From Fimenecus sp045595185 (GTDB lineage Bacteria; Bacillota; Clostridia; Oscillospirales; Acutalibacteraceae): 44,043 nt of DNA. The stretch covers positions 1 through 44,043 of the forward strand of contig JAZNZX010000046.1 of assembly GCA_045595185.1 (NCBI GenBank). The letters run 5' to 3'. Of the stretch, positions 1 through 6,679 are shown in pieces. The notes beneath the pieces were generated by a model, which worked only from the letters and a program-made list of their open reading frames with translations, had not been told where the DNA came from and made no database searches. How positions within the stretch are numbered: position 1 is the stretch's first letter; the number at the start of each line of letters is the position of its first letter. The translations under genes and the position numbers were made by a program.

Positions 1-10
1 AAAAACAAAC

Positions 11-134
11 AACCGCACGAGAGCGGTTGCTTGAAATAGTAATGCGATGTCAAACTTCTATGCCGACTTTTAGTCGGCAAGCCAGTAGGCGGCCCTTATA
101 GGGCCTGTGCAAACCACCAGTTCAACTGGTGGTT
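11..134. repeat. Cluster of four short hairpins
   Basis: Four perfect inverted repeats follow each other: AACCGC/GCGGTT (11-16/23-28), TGCCGACT/AGTCGGCA (61-68/72-79), GGCCC/GGGCC (91-95/101-105) and AACCACCAGT/ACTGGTGGTT (112-121/125-134). No ORF covers them. They look like a structured non-coding repeat: a REP/BIME-like dispersed element, or the folded end of a lost IS200/IS605-type element. There is no transposase nearby to decide. Nothing else is visible up to the next repeat. Confidence 0.55.
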
Positions 135-154
135 ATGATTATGTATTCAATTTG

Positions 155-342
155 CAAATTATAATTTGTCGGGATGATTAACTAAGTGGGTAGGTCATTC
201 TGAGCGTAGCGAAGAATCTCTCGCATTTCATCAGTCACCCTGAGTGAAACGAAGGGTCTATTAAAATAGGACAGAGATTCTTCGTCACTTCGTTCCTCAG
301 AATGACACAGACATTCAAACATCCCGACAAACTCCCAATTTG
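155..342. repeat. Palindromic MITE-like element with nested inverted repeats
   Basis: A perfect 12-bp inverted repeat, TTTGTCGGGATG (165-176) and CATCCCGACAAA (320-331), with a further 6-bp pair outside it (155-160/337-342), encloses a second pair of arms: GTCATTCTGAGCG... (194-221) and ...CTCAGAATGAC (273-306). The centre carries GTCACCCTGAGTG... (233-258). The whole block could fold as one long cruciform. It ends just downstream of the SGNH gene stop and may also act as that gene's terminator. No coding capacity is seen. Confidence 0.65.
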
Positions 343-348
343 TGTAAC

Positions 349-1533
349 TTACTCAAATATCTTCAAATCAAAATTTTCTGCCACAATCTGTCCACCGTCA
401 AAGTTTGGATGGATTTTGTCTCTACCCAAAAGCTCTTTTCGTGAGCAATTCGGCTTGTTTTTATCAATACAATAGCTTGCCTGGTCATAGACCATATCAA
501 AGCAATACTTATTTTCTATAAGCATTTTATTATATTTAAGCACCATTGCTTCTTTTTCAGGTCGTGAGTCAGCGGCAAGACCGAAATGAAGAACATTCAT
601 AGCGATAAACTTTTTACCACATTGATGAGTTCTGTCAGATAAGCTTTTTACTGCATTTAACATTTCTTCGGGAGTTGACTTTTCACTTTTTGGTGCCATA
701 ATTGTACCCGGTTGAAGAAAGTCGTTTGTGCCAAGTGCAAAAATCACATATTCAGCATCGTTAAATCTTAAAACATCATTGTCAAATCTCTTAATTCCGC
801 TTATACCAAAAAGACCGGGACAGGGGAATCGTTTACCGAAATCCCTTAATGTTCTGTTACCCATAATTGAACGGTTAATTACTGCATATCTGCCTTTATA
901 TTGTTCGCGAATTCTCTTTTCAAAGGCATTTGTCCAAAAGCCCTGCTGTGTAATCGAATCACCGAACATAACAATGGATTTAGCATTTTCGTTGTTCAAA
1001 AGTTCAATTGTGTTAATAAGTGGAATAGGCTTGTGAAAACCCATACCAAGAACAACTGCTGCCACTTTTCGTACAGTATCTCTTGGTCTTGGCTGATTTT
1101 GAGCATAAGGAATTTTTGTGTAGTCACCCTTGACAGTAATCAAATCTACATTGTTAAGAAGATTACCGCTACAAAGCTTGCCTTTTACAACGTAAATGCT
1201 GACACAAAAATATTCGTCAACGCCGATTTCCAAATCAACAGGGTCAGTTGTAACCATCTCGTTTTCACCGATTACAAAGGACTCTTTTGAATTAACCGTA
1301 ACTGTTTTATAAAGACCACCGATGTATGTACCGTTTTTATCGCACTTTGCAACGGTTATACCACCGATTTTAACAGGAGTTTTAGCAGGATTATTACAAA
1401 GCTCAAGTCGGATTTTACTTCCGCTTATGGCTGACGAAACAACCATTCTGTAAGTCTTTTTGCAGGATGGATAATAAAAATGTGAAAGTGCAGCGTGAGC
1501 CTGACCCCATACCTGTACCCATTTTTCACTCAT
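349..1533 (-). CDS. SGNH/GDSL-family esterase (carbohydrate-esterase-like)
   Basis: A 394-residue protein with two parts. Residues 1 to about 175 look like a beta-sandwich module, and about 185-394 form an SGNH hydrolase domain. The catalytic blocks are visible: GDSIT at 191-195 (nucleophile Ser193), GTND at 268-271 (oxyanion Asn270) and DKIHP with Asp372 and His375. No signal peptide is seen, so it probably acts in the cytoplasm. Related SGNH enzymes deacetylate plant oligosaccharides or sugars. The start is supported by AAGAGGTG upstream of the ATG. It lies 11 bp after the GH35 gene, so the two are almost certainly co-transcribed and probably act on the same imported, acetylated galactoside. 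The substrate is inferred; the fold and catalytic residues are seen. Confidence 0.85.
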   Translation of the reverse strand: MSEKWVQVWGQAHAALSHFYYPSCKKTYRMVVSSAISGSKIRLELCNNPAKTPVKIGGITVAKCDKNGTYIGGLYKTVTVNSKESFVIGENEMVTTDPVDLEIGVDEYFCVSIYVVKGKLCSGNLLNNVDLITVKGDYTKIPYAQNQPRPRDTVRKVAAVVLGMGFHKPIPLINTIELLNNENAKSIVMFGDSITQQGFWTNAFEKRIREQYKGRYAVINRSIMGNRTLRDFGKRFPCPGLFGISGIKRFDNDVLRFNDAEYVIFALGTNDFLQPGTIMAPKSEKSTPEEMLNAVKSLSDRTHQCGKKFIAMNVLHFGLAADSRPEKEAMVLKYNKMLIENKYCFDMVYDQASYCIDKNKPNCSRKELLGRDKIHPNFDGGQIVAENFDLKIFE

Positions 1534-1544
1534 AACGACACCTC

Positions 1545-3353
1545 TTATCCCAATATATGCTTGTCAAGAATCTTGATTTCAGGCTTTTTCATACCTATTG
1601 TTTCAAGAACAACAATTTCGTTTTCTTCTTTCAAAAGACAACCCGGAAGATAGAGTGATTTCTGTGGGCCAACGCTCCAATAACGACCAAGGTTAAAGCC
1701 GTTTATCCATACATAACCCTTGTCAAATCCGTCAAGGTGAACAAAACAATCAGCCTGTGAGTCTGCCTTGAATGTGCCCTTATAGAACATTGCACCGTTG
1801 TCTTTATTAAAGCTTTCAGCAGGCTTGTATGTAAGTTTCTCGATATTATCAAGAGGAAGAGTCCATACATCGTAACCCATCTGACGCTGTGTTGCGATGA
1901 AAATGTCAGAAAAGCCTTTTTTGTCAATCATGTTTTCACCGTAATTTACACGACCCATAGTGTCAACAAGAAGACCGATTTTCTTTTCACCGTCAACGGC
2001 ACCGATATAAACCGTTTCAGTATCGCTGTTATTTTTTGTAACCTTTTTGAAAATTGAACCAAGAGAAAGTCTGCCTGATTTTGTGTAAACGGTTCTGTCA
2101 ATGAATTTCTTGTATTTATCGTCAACATACACAAAGCCAAAATCGTGAACATTTCTAATCATCAACGGAATAGGTGAGTAGTGACCCTTTATTACAGTTT
2201 CGTAATAAATCATACCGAAATTCTGACCGAAGTATTCCATACTTTCAGGCACAGGAACACGATGCTTTTCACCGATTACATGGAGATTTTCAAAAAGACT
2301 TGCAGATTCCGTAAGTTTCACAGTACCGATGCTCTGAAGCTTTGGTGACGGTGGTAATTCCTTCATAGTGAGTCCTTGATGCTTATGTAAAAGCTCTCTG
2401 ACAGCGTGATATGCAGGTGTATAGTCACCGTATTCATTAAGCAAAGCACAGTAGTCATAGCTTGTGATTGTAGGCTCATAAGGGCAGGCAGGATTGTGGT
2501 TTGCACCTGCAGTAAATCCAAAGTTAGTGCCACCGTGGAACATATAGAAATTGAAGCTTGCACCACAATCTAAAAATTCCTGAACCTCTTTAACAACAGA
2601 TGCAGGCTTTCTTGTATGATGCTTATCTCGCCAATGGTCAAACCAACCACACCAGAATTCACCGCACATATTAGGCCCGTCATTAGGGAAATCCTTAAGC
2701 ACATTAAAGGCAGTTTTAGCGCGGGAGCCAAAGTTAAGAACCTTATAAATATGTGGTAACGAGCCACCTGAAAGCATATTTTTCCAGCTTCCATCAGATG
2801 TGAAAAGTGGAACATCAATACCACAGTCACGAGTAAGCTTTTCAACGAAAAGAAGATAGTCCTTGTCATTACCGTATGAACCGTATTCGTTTTCCACCTG
2901 CATAGCGATAATGTTACCACCGTTAGACATTAAAAGTGGCTTGAGTCTGCCTAAAAGCTCCTTGTAATAACGTTCAATACAAGCAAGAAAATCAGGATAC
3001 ATACAACGAATCTGCATATTCTTATCTTTTAAAAGCCAAGCAGGAAGTCCGCCGAAATCCCATTCAGCACAGATGTATGGACCTGGTCGCACAATACAGT
3101 AAAGACCCACTTTTTGCGCAGTTTTTACGAATCTTTCAATGTCAAGAATACCGTCAAAATGAAATTCACCGGGTTTTGGTTCGTGAAGATTCCAACAGGT
3201 GTATGTCTCAACTGTGTTGAACCCTGCAAGCTTTAACTTTGTAAGACGGTCTTCCCAATATTCAGGCATAGTACGGAAATAGTGCATAGCACCTGAATAA
3301 ATCTTAATCGGCTTACCATCCATATAAAATTCCTTGTTTTTAATTTCAAACAT
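1545..3353 (-). CDS. Beta-galactosidase, glycoside hydrolase family 35
   Basis: A 602-residue retaining beta-galactosidase. The TIM-barrel part carries family GH35 signatures: ETYTCWNLHEPKPGEF near residue 49, RPGPYICAEW (89-98), ENEYGSYG (154-161) with Glu156 as the predicted acid/base, and CGEFWCGWFDHW with Glu232 as the predicted nucleophile. MFHGGTNFGF follows. The C-terminal part (about 520-600) has the jelly-roll sequence GYVWINGFNLGRYW typical of the family. There is no signal peptide, so it probably hydrolyses galactosides after uptake. AAAGGAG lies about 9 bp before the ATG. It is the first gene of a two-gene operon with the SGNH esterase. The assignment to the family is firm; the natural substrate (plant galactan, host glycan or lactose-like disaccharide) is open. 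Confidence 0.93.
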   Translation of the reverse strand: MFEIKNKEFYMDGKPIKIYSGAMHYFRTMPEYWEDRLTKLKLAGFNTVETYTCWNLHEPKPGEFHFDGILDIERFVKTAQKVGLYCIVRPGPYICAEWDFGGLPAWLLKDKNMQIRCMYPDFLACIERYYKELLGRLKPLLMSNGGNIIAMQVENEYGSYGNDKDYLLFVEKLTRDCGIDVPLFTSDGSWKNMLSGGSLPHIYKVLNFGSRAKTAFNVLKDFPNDGPNMCGEFWCGWFDHWRDKHHTRKPASVVKEVQEFLDCGASFNFYMFHGGTNFGFTAGANHNPACPYEPTITSYDYCALLNEYGDYTPAYHAVRELLHKHQGLTMKELPPSPKLQSIGTVKLTESASLFENLHVIGEKHRVPVPESMEYFGQNFGMIYYETVIKGHYSPIPLMIRNVHDFGFVYVDDKYKKFIDRTVYTKSGRLSLGSIFKKVTKNNSDTETVYIGAVDGEKKIGLLVDTMGRVNYGENMIDKKGFSDIFIATQRQMGYDVWTLPLDNIEKLTYKPAESFNKDNGAMFYKGTFKADSQADCFVHLDGFDKGYVWINGFNLGRYWSVGPQKSLYLPGCLLKEENEIVVLETIGMKKPEIKILDKHILG

Positions 3354-3394
3354 ATGTATATTCTCCTTTTTTAAGGGGATTGTTAGTTAATTTG

Positions 3395-3462
3395 CTCATT
3401 CTGAGCGTAGCGAAGAATCTCTGTTCTGTTTTAACAGACCCTTCGTTTCACTCAGGGTGACC
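3395..3462 (-). repeat. Inverted copy of the repeat at 233-306
   Basis: Read on the minus strand, this 68-bp block matches the right half of the element at 233-306: GTCACCCTGAGTG, GAAGGGTCT, GTTAAAACAG and AGAGATTCTTCG in the same order with few differences. The two copies are in opposite orientation and bracket the GH35-SGNH operon. The short palindrome CTGTT-TTAACAG in the middle gives it hairpin potential, so it might also act as a transcription stop between the neighbouring minus-strand genes. Confidence 0.7.
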
Positions 3463-3478
3463 AAGACTTTGTCTTTAT

Positions 3479-3877
3479 TTATATTTCCAACGTATCCGCA
3501 TACTCCTGAATCATATCGAGAATCAACTGCTCGTTTTCATCAAAAACCTTGTCACATTCAGAAATTTTATTCTCAGTTTCTTCGTTTTCCTCATTCACAA
3601 GGATAACATAATGTGAATATGCAGTTTTAAGGTTTTCACAAAGAACAGGTGGCAACAAACTGCCGATTTTTTCAACAGCCTTTTCCACTTCACCGCAAAA
3701 GGCAATGTTTATAAAAAATCTTGTGTGACCTTCCTTTTTGATTTCCTTGTAATAGGTCATAAGAGTGTTGTATGGTTCAGGCACTTTTTCAAGTCGCCAC
3801 AATTCCCACAAATACTCTAATTTTAACTGTTCATCAGTCATCGGCTCTTTTTTCTTGAATATATCAAATAATCTCAT
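3479..3877 (-). CDS. Small cytosolic protein, DMP19/DUF4375-like
   Basis: A 132-residue acidic protein without signal peptide or membrane segment. The middle (residues about 38-90: PYNTLMTYYKEIKKEGHTRFF, then a helix with SLLPPVLCENL) resembles the DMP19/DUF4375 family, in which a small helical domain contains a G-x-x-x-FF element. The N-terminus MRLFDIFKKKE resembles the short amphipathic starts common on small clostridial proteins. AAAGGA lies about 8 bp before the ATG. It is 35 bp downstream of the acyltransferase gene on the same strand, so may share its transcript. Function is unknown in this family; the family call itself is tentative. Confidence 0.6.
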   Translation of the reverse strand: MRLFDIFKKKEPMTDEQLKLEYLWELWRLEKVPEPYNTLMTYYKEIKKEGHTRFFINIAFCGEVEKAVEKIGSLLPPVLCENLKTAYSHYVILVNEENEETENKISECDKVFDENEQLILDMIQEYADTLEI

Positions 3878-3912
3878 AATTTACATCCTTTCAACGAATA
3901 AGTCTATATCTG

Positions 3913-4761
3913 TTACTTTTTTAATCTTTTAAAGAACCCTTTTTCAGGGTTTTTATAGGCAAATCTATTCTTTTTGTTACATCCGTTTATATAAGTTAGG
4001 AATTCGAATTTTTTCCGTGCTGTATCGGCTTCATCAAGTTTTTTGTCAATTTCTTCAAACGGAATATAGTCCTGTGGGTCATATTCAAATATGTATTTCG
4101 TGCTTGTCATCTGGTTGTGAGCGTTAGTTTCCTTGTCTGTCCAAGTGTGAACGCAAGGATGGTCCCAAAAAACATTCTCTTTGATTTTCTTTACAGGATT
4201 ACCTGCCCACGAGGAGTTAAGCATAATCTTTTTACCGGCAACAACACTCATAGCACCTATTATGCTGCCTGAATGGATTTGTGTGCCTTTAAGAAGCATT
4301 GCTCCCTGACCTATCCACACATGGTCTCCGATATAAACGCTTTTTGATGGGTTGATTCGATATTTTGTCTGTGTATCATATACCAAATGAGGGTCAGCAG
4401 TTCTTGCCCAAATTCCGAATGAAAATAAAACATCATCGCCAACAAGCATATGTTTTTGTTCTGACAGACTTATATTCAATACTCCGTTAAAGTAAGCATT
4501 TTTGCCAAAATAAAGGGCACTATTGTTGTGAATACTAAGGTTGATTTTGTATTCATGTGAGTTTTCGCAAAGGAAAACAATGGAATTGTCTGCTCTGAAA
4601 TTAATTGTGGTATTAACCAAACGCACATTTTTATCACAAAATAAAATGTTGTTTTTACCATAAAAATTTATTGTCGAATTCACCATAACCGGTGGTGTAC
4701 CAATGAAGGTGTTACCATTTTCTAAAGAACCAAGGTTTTCCGAGCTGTTAATTGCTTGCAT
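3913..4761 (-). CDS. Left-handed beta-helix acyltransferase (hexapeptide repeat)
   Basis: A 282-residue protein of the hexapeptide-repeat acyltransferase superfamily. Residues about 25-110 form irregular beta-strand turns of the type STINFYGKNNILFCD. The active region follows: FGIWARTADPH (candidate catalytic His near 124), then YIGDHVWIGQGAMLLKG and SIIGAMSVVAGK, classic left-handed beta-helix coils. SWAGNPVKKIK closes the domain, and the last 80 residues are charged helix. Such enzymes transfer acetyl or other acyl groups from CoA to sugars, often in surface polysaccharides. TAAGGAG lies before the ATG. It is not next to the capsule locus, so its acceptor is unknown. The fold is clear; the substrate is not. 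Confidence 0.8.
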   Translation of the reverse strand: MQAINSSENLGSLENGNTFIGTPPVMVNSTINFYGKNNILFCDKNVRLVNTTINFRADNSIVFLCENSHEYKINLSIHNNSALYFGKNAYFNGVLNISLSEQKHMLVGDDVLFSFGIWARTADPHLVYDTQTKYRINPSKSVYIGDHVWIGQGAMLLKGTQIHSGSIIGAMSVVAGKKIMLNSSWAGNPVKKIKENVFWDHPCVHTWTDKETNAHNQMTSTKYIFEYDPQDYIPFEEIDKKLDEADTARKKFEFLTYINGCNKKNRFAYKNPEKGFFKRLKK

Positions 4762-4778
4762 ATTTATTCTCCTTACGC

Positions 4779-4903
4779 GATATTTTTGTATTTATAGAAG
4801 TAATATGATATAAGTCTCGTTTCCGTAAGGAAACATATCGAGTGCGTAAGCACATATCGAAACCGTTAGGATATATCGCAAATCTTTTTAAAGATTTATA
4901 TCG
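4779..4903. repeat. Mini-hairpin array punctuated by ATATCG
   Basis: The hexamer ATATCG occurs at 4835-4840, 4854-4859, 4873-4878 and 4898-4903, spaced 19, 19 and 25 bp apart. Small hairpins sit before it: TTTCC-GTAA-GGAAA (4820-4833), GTGC-GTAA-GCAC (4842-4853), a degenerate third, and AAATCTTT-TTAAAGATTT (4880-4897). The inverse CGATAT lies at 4778-4783, giving the block terminal symmetry. It overlaps the 3' end of the methyltransferase gene and supplies its stop codon. Confidence 0.65.
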
Positions 4904-6053
4904 CATGTCGTTTGAGCAAAACGACACACTCGACATGGTCTGTATGCGGAAACATATCAACAGGCTGAATTTTCTTCACCTTGTATCCGTTTTTACTTAA
5001 ATACATCAAATCTCTTGCCAATGTTTCAGTGTTACAGCTTACATAAACCACTTTTTCAGGATTGAGCTTTACAAGTGATGACAAAAACGGAATATCACTA
5101 CCGGCACGAGCAGGGTCCATAATAACTGCGTCAATCTGCTCATTGTTGTTTGCCAAATCAACCATAAATTTTCCTGCATCAGCAGGGAAAAACTTAATAT
5201 TCTGGATGCCATTGAGTTTTGCATTTTCTTTGGCATCTTTTACAGCATCCTTGTTGATTTCTACACCTAAAACGCTCTTGACATTTTTACTTGCGATAAG
5301 TCCGATTGTACCCGTGCCACAGTAAGCGTCAATAATTCTTTCTGTGCCCTTGAAATCGGCATATTCAAGTGCTTTGTTGTAAAGAATTTCGGTCTGCACA
5401 GGGTTAATTTGGTAAAATGCTTTTGGTGAAATACGAAATTTAAGTCCGCAAAGCTCCTCTGTGATTTTACCGTCACCATAAAGGACTTCGCTCTTATCAC
5501 CTAACACCATACTTGTGAATTTGTTGTTCACATTTTGCACAATTGTTGTGATTTCAGGGTGCCTACCCACAAGTGCATTGATAAATGAACGCTTTGACGG
5601 GAATTGTGGTGTAGCAGTAACCAGCACAACCATAACCTCGCCACTTTTAAAAGCAGTTTTTACAAGCACATGTCGTAAAAATCCCTGACGAGTAACTTCA
5701 TCATAAGGCTTGATTTTAAAGCTCTTTAAAAGTTTCTTGACGGTATTAGCAATTTCATCAGCCTTTGGGTCGGTAAGCATACAACGCTCAATATCAACGA
5801 TTTTGTGAGTCGATGACTGATAAACACCTGCAACAGTTTGTCCGTTTCGACCACGACCGAAAGCATATTGTGCCTTGTTGCGATAATTATACGGATTTTC
5901 CATTCCAATAATTTCTTCAACATGACAAAATCTGCCTAAAAGTCGGATAACCTTTACCTGCTTATGTCTTAATTGTTCTTCGTATGAAAGATTTAGTAAT
6001 TGACATCCACCACACTTTTTAGCATGAGGACAAATTTTAAGTTTGTTGTTCAT
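4896..6053 (-). CDS. rlmD: 23S rRNA (uracil-5-)-methyltransferase, RlmD/RlmCD type
   Basis: A 385-residue SAM-dependent RNA m5U methyltransferase of the RumA/TrmA family. Cys8, Cys14, Cys17 (CPHAKKCGGC) and Cys91 are placed to bind a [4Fe-4S] cluster as in RumA. The methyltransferase domain shows DAYCGTGTIGL (232-242), MDPARAGSD (312-320), the nucleophilic Cys340 in YVSCNTET and the base Glu375 in TDHVEC. The usual N-terminal TRAM domain is absent, which makes it shorter than Gram-negative RumA and close to short Firmicutes forms. Which uridine (1939, 747 or both) it modifies cannot be told from sequence. Its last codons and stop fall inside the ATATCG repeat array. Confidence 0.85.
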   Translation of the reverse strand: MNNKLKICPHAKKCGGCQLLNLSYEEQLRHKQVKVIRLLGRFCHVEEIIGMENPYNYRNKAQYAFGRGRNGQTVAGVYQSSTHKIVDIERCMLTDPKADEIANTVKKLLKSFKIKPYDEVTRQGFLRHVLVKTAFKSGEVMVVLVTATPQFPSKRSFINALVGRHPEITTIVQNVNNKFTSMVLGDKSEVLYGDGKITEELCGLKFRISPKAFYQINPVQTEILYNKALEYADFKGTERIIDAYCGTGTIGLIASKNVKSVLGVEINKDAVKDAKENAKLNGIQNIKFFPADAGKFMVDLANNNEQIDAVIMDPARAGSDIPFLSSLVKLNPEKVVYVSCNTETLARDLMYLSKNGYKVKKIQPVDMFPHTDHVECVVLLKRHAI

Positions 6054-6070
6054 AAAATACCTGCGTTAAA

Positions 6071-6186
6071 TAATGAATAATGAATGATGAATAGTGAATA
6101 ATTTCGGAACTGCGTTGCAATCATATTTGCCTCAAAAGAGGTGAATAGTTAACTGCATTGGTACAACTTCACTTGCCGCAAGGCAA
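6071..6186. repeat. 7-bp tandem repeat plus short hairpins
   Basis: Four 7-mers run head to tail: TAATGAA (6071-6077), TAATGAA (6078-6084), TGATGAA (6085-6091) and TAGTGAA (6092-6098). Downstream is a TTGCC-GCAA-GGCAA hairpin (6173-6186). The block fills the gap between two minus-strand genes and has no coding potential. It is probably another dispersed intergenic repeat of this genome. Confidence 0.55.
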
Positions 6187-6188
6187 AC

Positions 6189-6503
6189 TTAGTTGATTTT
6201 TCTACCATTTTTAATTTCAATCTTACCAAAGAAAGGAACTTTAATATACCCGGTAAAAGTATCACCGTGAATTTCTACACAAACATCAACATTCATTTTC
6301 CCCATAAGGTCGATTTCTGCTTTGCCTGAAAGCTGATTACCGTTTTCTTTAATATCATAAACTCTGAAATTGGGAAGTTTTTTCAAAGAGGGGACAGTAA
6401 CGGAAAAATCATATTCACCGTTATTGTCGGTAATTTCCACAATGGCATTACCACTAATCATTGAAGTTTCAATATCGCCTGTCCATTTTCCTAATCCAAT
6501 CAT
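6189..6503 (-). CDS. Small beta-rich protein of unknown function
   Basis: A 104-residue protein that I do not recognise. The sequence alternates hydrophobic and polar residues with frequent Gly and Asn turns (GNAIVEITDNNGEYDFSV, GKAEIDLMGKMNVDV, FTGYIKVPFFGKIEI), which suggests a single small beta-barrel or sandwich. It has no signal peptide or membrane segment. The start is supported by a CAGGGGT ribosome site and by a good upstream promoter at 6539-6567, so it is likely a real, separately transcribed gene. It resembles the general pattern of small lipocalin-like or SRPBCC-like clostridial proteins, but no family call is safe. Confidence 0.6.
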   Translation of the reverse strand: MIGLGKWTGDIETSMISGNAIVEITDNNGEYDFSVTVPSLKKLPNFRVYDIKENGNQLSGKAEIDLMGKMNVDVCVEIHGDTFTGYIKVPFFGKIEIKNGRKIN

Positions 6504-6538
6504 TTTTAATACCCCTGAAAAATTTCTTTATTTATACA

Positions 6539-6567
6539 ATTTTATCATTTTATGAGGGTAATGTAAA
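6539..6567 (-). promoter_or_regulatory. Promoter for the small protein at 6189-6503
   Basis: On the minus strand TTTACA (6567-6562) and TAAAAT (6544-6539) are 17 bp apart, a good match to a vegetative sigma-A promoter. It is divergent from the promoter at 6612-6640. The site lies about 36 bp upstream of the start codon. Confidence 0.65.
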
Positions 6568-6611
6568 GGGCGAAAAACATTGAAAAAGTATATGTTTTTC
6601 AACACATTCCA

Positions 6612-6640
6612 TTGACATTGGTCAACAAGAGGAGTAAAAT
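6612..6640 (+). promoter_or_regulatory. Promoter for the UDP-GlcNAc 4,6-dehydratase gene
   Basis: TTGACA (6612-6617) and TAAAAT (6635-6640) with an exact 17-bp spacer form a near-consensus sigma-A promoter. Transcription would start near 6647, giving a leader of roughly 33 bases before the GTG start. Confidence 0.75.
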
Positions 6641-6679
6641 AATAAGATAGTATCAAATAAATAATTATGGGGTGTCCTT

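Noticed and set aside
728..1290. Plus-strand ORFs inside the SGNH gene
   Set aside because: Antisense shadows of a gene with all catalytic motifs intact.
4779..4903. CRISPR array
   Set aside because: Units are too short and irregular, without unique spacers of constant length, and there are no cas genes.
4748..4960. Minus-strand ORF of 70 codons across the hairpin array
   Set aside because: It consists of repeat sequence plus the end of the methyltransferase gene in the wrong frame; no ribosome site.
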